Assembly (NCBI RefSeq): GCF_001411805.1
Contig: NZ_CP007212.1
Location: 3,162,001-3,226,000 of the forward strand
Origin: Burkholderia plantarii
Lineage (GTDB): Bacteria > Pseudomonadota > Gammaproteobacteria > Burkholderiales > Burkholderiaceae
Reading direction: 5' to 3'
DNA length: 64,000 nucleotides
The first letter of the stretch is position 1, and each line of letters begins with the position of its first letter. Below, one piece after another: positions 1 through 8,408 of this stretch. The notes beneath the pieces were generated by a model, which was given only the letters and a program-made list of their open reading frames with translations, ran no database searches and was not told where the DNA came from. The translations under genes and the position numbers were made by a program.

Positions 1-201
1 ACGCCGATCGACGGCCCGGTCGAGGAAATCGTCTCGCTGCTGAAGGACACCGGCGTCACCGACATCCGTCGCCACGCCGGCCGTTTCGAACCGGAGTACT
101 GCGACGATTGTGGCGTTCCGCTGTATGCCGACCCGCTGGGTGAAATTGTCCATGCGGAAATGCCTGAGGACGCGTCGCCCGCTCAGCCGCATTTTCATTG
201 A
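1..201 (+). CDS. C-terminal fragment, DUF2863-like protein
   Basis: The frame is open from the first base of the window and ends at TGA 199-201, giving 66 residues of a gene that starts upstream. The visible tail has a CDDCG cysteine motif followed by an acidic stretch and a PHFH terminus. It resembles the end of the DUF2863 family common in Burkholderiales, but I recognise this only from memory of the tail, and no function is known. A strong terminator follows within 40 bases, so this is the last gene of its transcript. Confidence 0.5.
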   Translation, partial: TPIDGPVEEIVSLLKDTGVTDIRRHAGRFEPEYCDDCGVPLYADPLGEIVHAEMPEDASPAQPHFH

Positions 202-235
202 GCCGCAGCGTCGCCCGCCTCCACCGTCAGTGACA

Positions 236-266
236 AAGAGCCGCCCGAGGGGCGGCTCTTTTTTTT
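236..266 (+). terminator. Rho-independent terminator
   Basis: A 10-bp perfect stem, AAGAGCCGCC (236-245) pairing with GGCGGCTCTT (251-260), runs straight into a T tract ending at 266. It ends the transcript of the partial gene at the left edge and separates it from the LuxR-type regulator. Confidence 0.9.
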
Positions 267-324
267 CGCATACTGACATTTCCGCTTATGTCGTTTGGCC
301 AGGCCGACACCGCGTAAGCACTTT

Positions 325-335
325 GTCATCATGAC
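325..335. promoter_or_regulatory. Inverted repeat upstream of LuxR-type regulator
   Basis: GTCAT-C-ATGAC is a perfect 5-bp inverted repeat with a one-base centre, about 50 bases before the regulator's start codon. It could be an operator, possibly autoregulatory. No clear -35/-10 pair was identified around it, so this is only a candidate. Confidence 0.25.
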
Positions 336-385
336 TTCAGCATTTCACGTCATCACCGACAAACGCAACGATTAGCGAGGCAAAA

Positions 386-1216
386 ATGCGATTCATGGTG
401 TTGAGTTCCGACGCGGAGCGCCGCGATGGCCTGAGGGCCCTGCTCAGGCAGATCGACCGGCATAGCGGCTACAACGATGCCAAGGACTGGCGGCAGGCCA
501 TGCGCCTCGTCCGGCAACAAAGCTTCGACCTGATCGTCGTCGATTTCCGTCCGACCATGCGGCTCGGCGATCTGCGTGCCTTGTGCGAGGCCTGCGCCCC
601 CACGCCGGTGGCGATGCTGGTCGATACCACCTCGCCTGCCATCGCGCCGGACCAGTTCTCGACCGGCGTGCAGGGCGTCGTGCCACGCGGGATGGGCGCC
701 CATCTCGTGATCCGTGCGTTCGAGCTGGTCCTGCTCGGCGGCTACTACGTCCCGCCGGGTGCGCTTAACCTGCTCGACGCCGACGCGGCCGAGCAGCGCG
801 CCACGCGCCGCCTGGGAAGCATCCCGCTGCGGCGCCAGCCCACAATCGGCACGCTCTCGCCACGTCAAGCCCAGATCATGCGCTTCGTCCACATGGGCAA
901 TACGAACAAAATGATCGCGCGCACGCTCGGCATCAGCGAAGGGACCGTCAAGATCCATCTCGCCAGCATCTTCCAGCAACTGGGCGCCGCCAATCGCGCC
1001 GCCGCCGTCGCCATCTACAATGGCTGGCTGCCGCCGCACCTGGAGGTGTTGATCGCCGAGCGCCGGGCGCAGTCGCGGCCAACTCTCGGCGCACCCTGCC
1101 CGATCCCGCTGCGCGCCGCCAGTTCTCGCGGCAAGTACCGGCCGATCACGTTCGACGGTCCTGATCTGCCGATGGCAGCCGAGCCGGAACCGGCGACGCT
1201 GAAACGCAACACCTAG
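386..1216 (+). CDS. LuxR-type response regulator with degenerate receiver
   Basis: A 276-residue protein. Residues 1-125 look like a response-regulator receiver, with the likely phospho-acceptor at D53 in DLIVVDF. The acidic pair is SD (8-9), and the conserved lysine of the last strand appears as arginine in the VPRG stretch. A LuxR/GerE helix-turn-helix lies near residues 150-215 (TLSPRQAQIM, then SEGTVKIHLASIF). About 60 proline-rich residues follow with no recognised domain. No sensor kinase is adjacent, so it is an orphan. The start fits a GCGAGG ribosome site 6-11 bases upstream. Targets cannot be told from sequence. Confidence 0.8.
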   Translation: MRFMVLSSDAERRDGLRALLRQIDRHSGYNDAKDWRQAMRLVRQQSFDLIVVDFRPTMRLGDLRALCEACAPTPVAMLVDTTSPAIAPDQFSTGVQGVVPRGMGAHLVIRAFELVLLGGYYVPPGALNLLDADAAEQRATRRLGSIPLRRQPTIGTLSPRQAQIMRFVHMGNTNKMIARTLGISEGTVKIHLASIFQQLGAANRAAAVAIYNGWLPPHLEVLIAERRAQSRPTLGAPCPIPLRAASSRGKYRPITFDGPDLPMAAEPEPATLKRNT

Positions 1217-1263
1217 CCCCATGCCCGGCGTCGATTCGATTCCCATTTTTTGGCGTCAACGAG

Positions 1264-1269
1264 TAAGAT
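1264..1269 (+). promoter_or_regulatory. Candidate -10 box for leaderless transcript
   Basis: TAAGAT ends 7 bases before ATG 1277, which would place the transcription start at or next to the A of the start codon. A weak TTCCCA (1240-1245) is 18 bases upstream as a possible -35. There is no convincing Shine-Dalgarno sequence. A similar TAAGAT box is at 2060-2065 before the next gene. Confidence 0.35.
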
Positions 1270-1276
1270 TAAACGC

Positions 1277-1951
1277 ATGGGTTTCCTCTACACGCCGCTT
1301 CCGCTCTGGGTCGCCGTCGGTGGCTGGGTCGCTGCCGTGGTCGTGCTCGCGCTCGCGTCATGGGGACGTCCGTTCAAACGCCTCCAGGACCCGACGCTGC
1401 AGCATGTTTGGTGCGCGCTGATCGCCACCATCACCGTGCTGTGGGCGTCGAATGCATGGCTCGACGACGGGCTCGTCATGCATCTGCTCGGCGCGACGCT
1501 GATCGCCACGCTGTTCGACTGGACGCTCGCCCTGATCGCGATGGGCGCCGTCACCGGCATCGCCGCGATCGTGTTCGACGCGACCTGGCTGGGCGTCGGG
1601 CTGACCTATCTCGTCTACGGCGCACTGCCGGTGGCCGTATCGACGCTGCTGCAACGCGCAACGGTTGCCTGGCTGCCGCACAACCTGTTCGCGTTCATCG
1701 TCGGGCAGGGCTTCGCTGCGCCGGCGATCACGATCGGCGTGGTCGCCACAGCCGCCGCCGGCGTGCAACTCGGGCTCGCGGACGGCTCGACGATCGTCAT
1801 CCCGGCCAGCTACGGGCTCAACACGCTGTTGCTCGCGCTGGGCGAAGCCTGGTTCACCGGCATGGCGACCGCGCTGATCGCCATCTACAAACCGGCCTGG
1901 GTCACCACCTTCGACGTTCGCCGCTACCGCCTGGGCGGCCCGCCCGCCTGA
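1277..1951 (+). CDS. CbiM-like energy-coupling factor transporter permease
   Basis: A 224-residue, almost wholly hydrophobic protein with about six to seven membrane segments. The central PHNLFAFIVGQGF stretch and general pattern fit the CbiM/ECF S-component-like family (PF01891), which takes up metal ions or cofactors when paired with EcfT and EcfA. No ATPase or T component is adjacent, so it either works with distant partners or has a different role. A TTG at 1250 is in frame, but ATG 1277 is preferred because family proteins begin close to this hydrophobic start. A TAAGAT box lies only 8 bases before the ATG, so the mRNA may be leaderless. Confidence 0.65.
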   Translation: MGFLYTPLPLWVAVGGWVAAVVVLALASWGRPFKRLQDPTLQHVWCALIATITVLWASNAWLDDGLVMHLLGATLIATLFDWTLALIAMGAVTGIAAIVFDATWLGVGLTYLVYGALPVAVSTLLQRATVAWLPHNLFAFIVGQGFAAPAITIGVVATAAAGVQLGLADGSTIVIPASYGLNTLLLALGEAWFTGMATALIAIYKPAWVTTFDVRRYRLGGPPA

Positions 1952-2131
1952 TCCGCGCACGGATTTCCCGATGCATCGGCTCGTCCCGTTTCGCACGACG
2001 CCGGTGCCGTTCCCGCAGCTTTCGCCATCATCCCGGAAGGCAGGTCAATAAAATTGCGCTAAGATTGAACTCCTGATCTTCGCCGGGCATCTTACCTGCC
2101 CGGTGTCTCCATTCCGCACTTTCGAATCCTG

Positions 2132-2749
2132 ATGGACAGCTTCCCCGCCCAACGTCTTTTCGGCGTGTTCGGCAAGCTGGCAGCCTGTGTCGCAGGCCTG
2201 TCGCTTGCGCTTTCCGCCCCGGCCTTCGCCGATCTGCTCGATCAGCGCTCCGAACTGATCAACAAATACGTCTCCGAGATGCATGCCGACCCGCTCGTCG
2301 CCGACTGCGCGGCGCACGGCAACTTCATCGCGAGCACCTCGAGCGCGTTCGATCACGTCGAATTCCCGCCCAGCGCGTTCGACAGCGGCAACTCGACGAT
2401 CACGCCCTGGAACGACTCGTTCGACGAAGGCAAGCAGCGTGTGAAGGTCGAAAACATCGTGACGGTCGAGGGCCTCGGCATTCCGCAAAACGGTGGCGAT
2501 CCGTCGAGCCTGAAGTTCCGCTGCGGCTACGTCGGCAGCCAGATGCTCGCGTTCAGCTGGAACGATCCGGTGCCGCCCGCGAAGCCGCGCGTCGAGCGTT
2601 CCTCGTCGTCGAAGCATCACGTGCATGGTCACGCCGTGCGCGGCAAGGCGAAAGCGAAATCGGGCGGCAAGTCCTCCCGCAAATCGACAGCCAGGAAGTC
2701 GAACGGCACGGCGAAGAAGGCCGTGAAGAAGAAGTCGGCCTCGAAATAG
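2132..2749 (+). CDS. Secreted BspC-domain-like protein with Lys-rich tail
   Basis: A 205-residue protein with an N-terminal signal peptide (hydrophobic residues about 14-32, cleavage likely after APAFA). A roughly 110-residue periplasmic domain contains two cysteines (in VADCAAHG and KFRCGYVG) that could form a disulfide. The last 55 residues are extremely rich in lysine, serine and alanine, resembling histone-H1-like tails. The core resembles proteins annotated as BspC-domain in Burkholderia; this is recognition by memory, and function is unknown. It stands alone between a permease and a convergent peptidase gene. Confidence 0.5.
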   Translation: MDSFPAQRLFGVFGKLAACVAGLSLALSAPAFADLLDQRSELINKYVSEMHADPLVADCAAHGNFIASTSSAFDHVEFPPSAFDSGNSTITPWNDSFDEGKQRVKVENIVTVEGLGIPQNGGDPSSLKFRCGYVGSQMLAFSWNDPVPPAKPRVERSSSSKHHVHGHAVRGKAKAKSGGKSSRKSTARKSNGTAKKAVKKKSASK

Positions 2750-2769
2750 TCCTGAGACGGGCAAAAGCC

Positions 2770-2806
2770 AAAGGCCGGAATGCGTCAGCATCCCGGCCTT
2801 TTGTCT
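2770..2806. terminator. Terminator between convergent genes
   Basis: AAAGGCCGG (2770-2778) pairs with CCGGCCTTT (2793-2801), with further partial pairing of GATGC-type bases in the loop, then TTTGTCTT. It lies between the rightward BspC-like gene and the leftward peptidase gene and could serve both directions. Confidence 0.8.
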
Positions 2807-2853
2807 TGAGCGCCCGACGATAGCAGCTTGCCGCCGCCACGCCTCACGTCATG

Positions 2854-4002
2854 CTAACCGCGCGAGACCTGATTCAGGATCGGCAGCAGCATCGCCGCGC
2901 CGAGCGCCGCGCTGCGCTCACCGTTCCAGCCCACGCGCTCGTCCGGCAGGTTGGCATTGTCCTTGAACGGCATCTCGAGCGTCAGCGACAGGCAGCCAAA
3001 CGCGTTGCCGACGTATTTCGACGCGAGCTTCAGCGCATCCTCGCGATACTTGGCGGCCGGATAACCGTAGCGGTCCTGGAAATCGGGGCTCGCCTGCTTG
3101 AACGCGGCGATGAACGCCTCCTGCTCCTCGCGCTGGCGGTCGGTGAAGCCGGGCAGCATCTCGGAGCCCGCCACGAACACATAAGGCAGATCCTCGTCGC
3201 CGTGGACGTCGAAGAACATGTCGCAGCCGATCGCATGAAGCGCGTCGCGCACGACGTACACCTCGGGACTGCGCGCGGCGTCGGGCTCCATCCATTCGCG
3301 GTTCAGGTTCGCGCCCACGGCATTGGTCCGCAGGTTGCCGAGCGCGCTGCCGTCCGGGTTCATGTTCGGCACGATGTAGAACGTCGCGTGGTCGTAGAGC
3401 TTGCGCGCCACCGCGTCGCCGGCCCAATCGCCCCAGCCCGCGAGCCGTTTCACGAGCCCCTCGACGAACCATTCGGCCATCGATTCGCCGGGATGCTGGC
3501 GCGCGATCACCCACACCTTCTTCTTCGTGCCGGCCTCGTCGGGCGTGCCGAGCACGAGCAGCGACATCGGCCGCCCCTGAACGCTGCGCCCGAGCTCGAC
3601 CACGTTTGCCTGCGGCATCTGCTGGACCGCGCCGAGGAACTCCGAGCGGCGCTCCTCGCTGTACGGCTCGAAGTAGGCGTAATGGATGGTGTCGAATTCC
3701 GGCGTGTGATCGATCGTCATCACGGTCCCGTCGAATTCGGTCGGCACGCGGAACCAGTTCACGCGGTCGTAGCTCGCCACCGCGCGATAGTCGCGCCAGC
3801 CGGACGGATAGGCGCAGGCGTGCGCGTTCTCGAACGCGATCACGCAGCGCTCGCCACGCGCGCCGGACAGGCGAAAGTAGAACCATTGCGCGAATTCGGA
3901 CTGGTTGTCCCCGCGAATGCGCAGCCGGATCGCGTCCGGGCGCTCGCAGGCCACGACGTCGATCGCGCCGGCATCGAATTGGCTCGTGATCGAAAGGCTC
4001 AT
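2854..4002 (-). CDS. M14-family zinc carboxypeptidase
   Basis: A 382-residue cytoplasmic protein without a signal peptide. An N-terminal beta-sandwich domain (about 1-120) precedes an M14 carboxypeptidase domain. Zinc-ligand motif HPGE appears in ARQHPGESMAEW, the third ligand in FFDVHGDED, the substrate-binding region in NMNPDGSALGNLRTN, and the likely catalytic Glu in LTLEMPF. This matches the cytosolic carboxypeptidase-like (AGBL/M14-like) bacterial subfamily. The start at 4002 is chosen because GGAG lies just upstream; a longer reading to 4083 would add 27 residues without support. Its physiological substrate is unknown. Confidence 0.85.
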   Translation of the reverse strand: MSLSITSQFDAGAIDVVACERPDAIRLRIRGDNQSEFAQWFYFRLSGARGERCVIAFENAHACAYPSGWRDYRAVASYDRVNWFRVPTEFDGTVMTIDHTPEFDTIHYAYFEPYSEERRSEFLGAVQQMPQANVVELGRSVQGRPMSLLVLGTPDEAGTKKKVWVIARQHPGESMAEWFVEGLVKRLAGWGDWAGDAVARKLYDHATFYIVPNMNPDGSALGNLRTNAVGANLNREWMEPDAARSPEVYVVRDALHAIGCDMFFDVHGDEDLPYVFVAGSEMLPGFTDRQREEQEAFIAAFKQASPDFQDRYGYPAAKYREDALKLASKYVGNAFGCLSLTLEMPFKDNANLPDERVGWNGERSAALGAAMLLPILNQVSRG

Positions 4003-4122
4003 CTCATCTCCAGAAAACAGCGCTCCCGTGAGGCGCCGGGTAAAGGCCAGGGCCAGGACCGAAGCGCCGAAGCCAGCGCGCAACGATCATGGGCAGGCCG
4101 GGTTCATGGCCTGCCACGCCCA

Positions 4123-4905
4123 TCATGCGTCGAGCCGGCGGCGGAACACGTAGGTCGAATCGTTCGATGCCTGCGCATCGAATGCATAACCCTCTTCGGC
4201 GAAATCCTTGAGCTGGGCGGCCGACGCGATGCGATTCGTGACCGCGTAACGCGCCATCAGGCCGCGCGCCCGCTTCGCATGGAAGCTGATGATCTTGTAG
4301 CGCCCGCCCTTCCAGTCCTCGAACACCGGCGTGATCACCGGCGCCGCCAGCAGCTTCGGCTTGACCGACTTGAAGTACTCGTTCGAGGCGCAGTTCACGA
4401 GCACGCGCGCGTCGCCGTCGTGCGAGGCGAGCTGCGCGTCGAGCGCGCGCGTGATGCGCTCGCCCCAGAACGCGTACAGATCCTTGCCGCGCGCGTTCTC
4501 GAAGCGCGTGCCCATTTCGAGCCGGTACGGCTGCAGCAGGTCGAGCGGACGCAGCAGCCCGTAGAGCCCCGAGAGCACGCGCACGTGCCGCTGCGCATAA
4601 TCGAGGTCGGCGGCCGACAGCGTGCGGGCGTCGAACCCTTCGTACACGTCGCCGTTGAACGCGAGCACCGCCTGCTTCGCGTTCGCGGTGGTGAAGGTGC
4701 GCGACCAGTCCGCGTAACGCCCATGGTTCAGCCGCGCGAGCGGGTCCGAGATGTCCATCAGCGTCGAGATCTGCTGTGGCGACAGTTTCCGCAATCCATC
4801 GATCAATTCTGCCGCATCGTCGACGAAATCGGGCAGCGTGTGCGCGGAAATGTGGGGCGCGGTCTCGTAATCGAGCGATTTCGCGGGAGAGAGAACGATT
4901 ATCAT
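4123..4905 (-). CDS. yaaA: Peroxide stress protein YaaA (DUF328)
   Basis: A 260-residue cytoplasmic protein starting [13 protein letters not shown], the signature opening of the YaaA/UPF0246 family. Internal motifs [23 protein letters not shown] and NCASNEYF are also typical. In E. coli YaaA limits iron-driven damage during hydrogen peroxide stress and binds DNA; transfer of that role here is inference from the family. Length is normal (about 258). It lies 120 bases upstream of the M14 peptidase in the same direction, and is divergent from the PIN gene with a short shared promoter region. Confidence 0.92.
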   Translation of the reverse strand: MIIVLSPAKSLDYETAPHISAHTLPDFVDDAAELIDGLRKLSPQQISTLMDISDPLARLNHGRYADWSRTFTTANAKQAVLAFNGDVYEGFDARTLSAADLDYAQRHVRVLSGLYGLLRPLDLLQPYRLEMGTRFENARGKDLYAFWGERITRALDAQLASHDGDARVLVNCASNEYFKSVKPKLLAAPVITPVFEDWKGGRYKIISFHAKRARGLMARYAVTNRIASAAQLKDFAEEGYAFDAQASNDSTYVFRRRLDA

Positions 4906-4962
4906 AGAGGTTCGCCGGCACGCGATGCGGTGCCGTCAGACGAAAACCACCGATTGTAACGA

Positions 4963-5454
4963 ATGCCCAGCTCCCACGCTCCACGAGACGGCCGCCGCGT
5001 GGTGCTCGACTCGAACGTCTGGATCGACATCCTCGTGTTCGACGATCCCGCCACGCGTCCGATCCGCGCCGCGCTCGAACACGGCGCGCTGGTCGCGCTG
5101 ATCGATACGCGCTGCCTGCACGAACTCGAACGCGTGCTCGACTATCCGCAATTCGCGCCACGCCAGATCGACAAGGCCGCCGCGCTCGCCACCGTCGCGC
5201 GCCTGACGCGGCTCGTCGAAACTGCCGAACCCGATCCCGACGAGGCGCGGCCGCTGCCGAAATGCCGTGACCGCGACGACCAGAAGTTTCTCGAGCTCGC
5301 GCGCGCCATCGAGGCCGACTGGCTCGTCTCGAAGGATCGCGCGTTATTGAAGCTGTCGCGCCGCACCGAGCGCGATTTCCTGTTCCGGATCATGCAGCCG
5401 GCGCCGTTCGTGGCCGCCTGCGGGCTCGCGCCGGCCGAACCGGCGCCGGCTTGA
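4963..5454 (+). CDS. PIN-domain protein (putative toxin-like nuclease)
   Basis: A 163-residue PIN-domain protein. The acidic active-site residues are visible: D16 in VVLDSNVWID, a glutamate in CLHELERVL, and the aspartates in CRDRDDQKFLELA, followed by WLVSKDRALL. This matches the family annotated as putative toxin-antitoxin component, PIN family (COG1569). No antitoxin ORF is found on either side: yaaA is divergent and an aminotransferase follows. It may therefore be an RNA-processing PIN protein rather than a toxin. Confidence 0.8.
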   Translation: MPSSHAPRDGRRVVLDSNVWIDILVFDDPATRPIRAALEHGALVALIDTRCLHELERVLDYPQFAPRQIDKAAALATVARLTRLVETAEPDPDEARPLPKCRDRDDQKFLELARAIEADWLVSKDRALLKLSRRTERDFLFRIMQPAPFVAACGLAPAEPAPA

Positions 5455-5515
5455 ACCGCACGTGACAAGCCGCGCCGCCACGCGACGGCGGCCCTAACTC
5501 CACCGCCGAGACACG

Positions 5516-6700
5516 ATGAACGCACCGTCCGCCATGCCAGCCTCCCAGCCCGTCACGCCCGCCGTCGTTTCCCGCCTGCCGCAGGTCGGCACCACGATCT
5601 TCACGGTGATGAGCGCGCTCGCCGCCGAAAAGGGCGCGGTGAATCTGGGCCAGGGCTTTCCCGATTTCGACTGCGATCCGGCGATCATTGATGCCGTCGC
5701 CGGCGCAATGCGCGAGGGGCACAACCAGTACCCGCCGATGACGGGCGCCGCGCCGCTGCGCGAGGCGATCGCGGAGAAGATCGAGCGGATTTACGGGCGC
5801 CGCTACGACGCGGCCAGCGAGATCACGGTCACGGCCGGCGCGACCCAGGCGCTCCTGACGGCGATCCTCTGCACCGTGCATCCGGGCGACGAGGTAATCG
5901 TGGTCGAGCCCACCTACGACAGCTACCTGCCATCGATCGAACTGGCGGGCGGCAAGCCCGTGTTCGTCACGCTGGAGGCACCCGATTACACGATCCCGTT
6001 CGACCGGCTCGCGGCCGCGATCACGCCCCGGACGCGCCTGCTGCTGATCAACACGCCGCACAACCCGACCGGCACGGTCTGGCGCGAGGCCGACATGCGC
6101 CGGCTGGAAGAGATCGTGCGCGGCACCAACGTGCTGATCCTCTCCGATGAAGTCTACGAGCACATGGTGTACGACGGCGAGCGGCACGAAAGCGTGGCAC
6201 GCTATCCGGAACTCGCGGCGCGCAGCTTCATCGTGTCGAGCTTCGGCAAGACCTATCACGTGACGGGCTGGAAGGTCGGCTACGTGGCCGCGCCCGCCTC
6301 GCTGACGGCCGAGTTCCGCAAGGTCCATCAGTTCAACGTGTTCACCGTCAACACGCCGATGCAGGTCGGGCTCGCGAACTATTTGCGCGATCCGCAGCCG
6401 TATCTGACGCTGCCCGCGTTCTACCAGAAGAAGCGCGACCTGTTCCGCGACGGGCTCGCCGCGACGCGCTTCAAGCTGCTGCCGTGCGCGGGCACCTACT
6501 TCCAGTGCGTGGACTATTCGGCGATCAGCGACCTGCCCGAAGCCGAGTTCGCGAAGTGGCTGACGACCGAGATCGGCGTCGCGGCGATCCCCGTCTCGGC
6601 GTTCTATCACGAGCCGCACGAATCGGGCGTGGTGCGCTTCTGCTTCGCGAAGCGCGAGGCGACGCTCGCCACCGCGCTCGAACGGCTGGCGCGGCTGTAG
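5516..6700 (+). CDS. PLP-dependent aminotransferase, fold type I
   Basis: A 394-residue class I/II aminotransferase. The PLP lysine is K245 in SSFGKTYHVTGWK. Other family motifs are NLGQGFPDFD near the N-terminus, TAGATQAL for phosphate binding, and NTPHNPTGT. The pattern is closest to the YbdL/kynurenine-aminotransferase-like group, which transaminates methionine and aromatic amino acids. Substrate choice cannot be read from sequence alone. A GAG-rich stretch precedes ATG 5516. Confidence 0.85.
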   Translation: MNAPSAMPASQPVTPAVVSRLPQVGTTIFTVMSALAAEKGAVNLGQGFPDFDCDPAIIDAVAGAMREGHNQYPPMTGAAPLREAIAEKIERIYGRRYDAASEITVTAGATQALLTAILCTVHPGDEVIVVEPTYDSYLPSIELAGGKPVFVTLEAPDYTIPFDRLAAAITPRTRLLLINTPHNPTGTVWREADMRRLEEIVRGTNVLILSDEVYEHMVYDGERHESVARYPELAARSFIVSSFGKTYHVTGWKVGYVAAPASLTAEFRKVHQFNVFTVNTPMQVGLANYLRDPQPYLTLPAFYQKKRDLFRDGLAATRFKLLPCAGTYFQCVDYSAISDLPEAEFAKWLTTEIGVAAIPVSAFYHEPHESGVVRFCFAKREATLATALERLARL

Positions 6701-6731
6701 GCGAGCGCCGCCGTCCAGGCACGGCCGCGCG

Positions 6732-7385
6732 TCAGCGCTTCGCGCCGTTGGCCTCGATGTGCGCCTTGCGATCGGCCGTCACGCGCTGCGCGGCGGGCCG
6801 CTCGCCCACTCGCTTCGAATACGCCTTCCAGTCGATCCCGGCTTCGAGCACCAGGTCGCGGCCGTAGACGGCCTTCGTCGCGAGCCCGACGAGCGGCAGG
6901 TGGATGTAGGCGGCCGCGTCGGCGATGCCGTAGGCGTCGCCGAGCACGAACGGCTCGAAGCGGGCGAGCTGGCGGAACGCGGCCAGCGCGCTCACGAGCT
7001 GCCGTTCGACGCGCTCGCGTGTCTCGTCGCTGGCCGCGCCGCCGAAGAATGCCTGCCCGTACAGGTCGCGCGCCACCCATTCGAGATAGAGTTCGATGAA
7101 GATCGTGATCTCGCGGGCCTTGGCCGCTTCGAACGGATCAGCCGGAAACAGCGCCTTGTCCGGATAACGCGCCGCCAGATACTCGACGATCGCCTGCGAC
7201 TCCGACAGCGCGCCCTGTTCGGTGCGCAGGAACGGCACCTTGCCGAACGGCGAGGCAGCCAGCGCATCGGCGTCGCGCAACGGCAGCGGCAGCGGTTGCT
7301 CCTCGAACGGAATCTCGTATTCGAGCAGCACGAGCTTGACCTTGTTGTAATAGTTCGAAAGCGGGTAACCACAGAGTTGCAGCAT
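6732..7385 (-). CDS. Glutathione S-transferase family protein
   Basis: A 217-residue cytosolic GST. The N-terminal thioredoxin-like domain (about 1-78) has the PLSNYYNKVKL region, where the glutathione-activating Ser/Tyr lies. The FGKVPFL cis-proline motif and SESQAIVEYL glutathione-binding motif follow. The C-terminal all-helical domain spans about 90-205. A clear AGGAGAGAG Shine-Dalgarno precedes ATG 7385. It is divergent from the enoyl-CoA hydratase gene, with a 16-bp palindrome in the shared region. Confidence 0.88.
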   Translation of the reverse strand: MLQLCGYPLSNYYNKVKLVLLEYEIPFEEQPLPLPLRDADALAASPFGKVPFLRTEQGALSESQAIVEYLAARYPDKALFPADPFEAAKAREITIFIELYLEWVARDLYGQAFFGGAASDETRERVERQLVSALAAFRQLARFEPFVLGDAYGIADAAAYIHLPLVGLATKAVYGRDLVLEAGIDWKAYSKRVGERPAAQRVTADRKAHIEANGAKR

Positions 7386-7458
7386 CGTCTCTCTCCTGAC
7401 GGTGAATCGAAGCGTGAGCCATCTTCACGGTGCCGGCGGCCCGTCGCGCCGTGCCGAA

Positions 7459-7474
7459 TAGCACGTTCGTGCTA
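7459..7474. promoter_or_regulatory. Palindromic operator between GST and hydratase
   Basis: TAGCACG-TT-CGTGCTA is a perfect 7-bp inverted repeat around a TT centre. A third half-site, AGCAC, follows at 7481-7485. The ACG-N2-CGT core is the type often bound by TetR-family repressors of acyl-CoA catabolism. Its location between the divergent GST and enoyl-CoA hydratase genes suits an operator. The regulator is not encoded beside it. Confidence 0.55.
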
Positions 7475-7598
7475 GTCTAAAGCACTTCGTCGCCGCCGCG
7501 ACCGGATGCGCCACGCTGAAATGTACCGGAACGCGCCGGCATCGCGCCGCACGCCCTCGGCCGCCGTCCACGAGACGGCCCACCAGGAGACATACCGC

Positions 7599-8390
7599 AT
7601 GAGCGCCGAACTGCTCGCGTCCCGCCCCGTCGACAGCGAGTCGACCCTCGTCCTGACGCTGTCCAACCCCGGCGCGCGCAACGCGCTGCATCCCGACATG
7701 TATGCGGCCGGCATCGAGGCCATGAACACCGCCGAACGCGACGCCTCGATCGGCGCGGTGGTGCTGACCGGCGCCGATCGCTTCTTTTGCGCGGGCGGCA
7801 ACCTGAACCGCCTGCTCGAGAACCGCGCCAAAGCCCCCGCCGCGCAGGCCGCGAGCATCGACCTGCTCGGCGAGTGGATCACCGCGATCCACGGCGCGAC
7901 GAAGCCGGTGATCGCGGCGGTCGAGGGCGCGGCGGCCGGTGCCGGCTTCTCGCTCGCGCTCGCCTGCGACCTGATCGTCGCCGCCGACGACGCGAAGTTC
8001 GTGATGTCCTACGCGCGCGTCGGGCTCACGCCGGACGGCGGCGGCTCGTGGTTCCTCTCGCGTGCCCTGCCAAGGGCGCTCGCGACCGAAATCTTGATCG
8101 AGGGCAAGCCGGCCGCCGCGAAGCGCCTGCATGATCTCGGCGTCGTCAACCGCCTCGCGCGCCCCGGCAGCGCGCTCGGCGACGCGCTGGCCTGGGCCGA
8201 TGAACTCGGCCGCGTCTCGCCGAACGCCGTCGCGCGCGTGAAGGCGCTGATCGCGCAAGCCCCCGAGCATTCGCTGGCCGCCCACCTGGCCGCCGAACGC
8301 AATCACTTCGTGGCCTCGCTGCACCATGCGGATGGGCTCGAGGGCATCACCGCGTTTCTCGAGAAACGCCCGCCCTCCTACACCCGCTGA
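7599..8390 (+). CDS. Enoyl-CoA hydratase/isomerase family protein
   Basis: A 263-residue crotonase-fold protein. The oxyanion-hole motif is FFCAGGNL, and a second glycine-rich element is AAAGAGFSLALACDL. The first active-site position in VMSYARVGLTPDGGGSW is typical of the PaaG/enoyl-CoA isomerase branch. The start at 7599 is fixed by AGGAGA eight bases upstream; an in-frame ATG at 7506 would add 31 residues that run through the promoter region. It heads a rightward set with a histidine phosphatase, an APH-like kinase and an acyl-CoA dehydrogenase. Confidence 0.88.
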   Translation: MSAELLASRPVDSESTLVLTLSNPGARNALHPDMYAAGIEAMNTAERDASIGAVVLTGADRFFCAGGNLNRLLENRAKAPAAQAASIDLLGEWITAIHGATKPVIAAVEGAAAGAGFSLALACDLIVAADDAKFVMSYARVGLTPDGGGSWFLSRALPRALATEILIEGKPAAAKRLHDLGVVNRLARPGSALGDALAWADELGRVSPNAVARVKALIAQAPEHSLAAHLAAERNHFVASLHHADGLEGITAFLEKRPPSYTR

Positions 8391-8408
8391 TCGCCCGCCG
8401 ATCCGCCC

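Noticed and set aside
2851..4959. Long rightward ORF (702 codons) opposite the M14 peptidase and YaaA genes
   Set aside because: It is a GC-bias shadow: Arg/His/Ala-rich with no domain, and the opposite strand encodes recognisable conserved enzymes.
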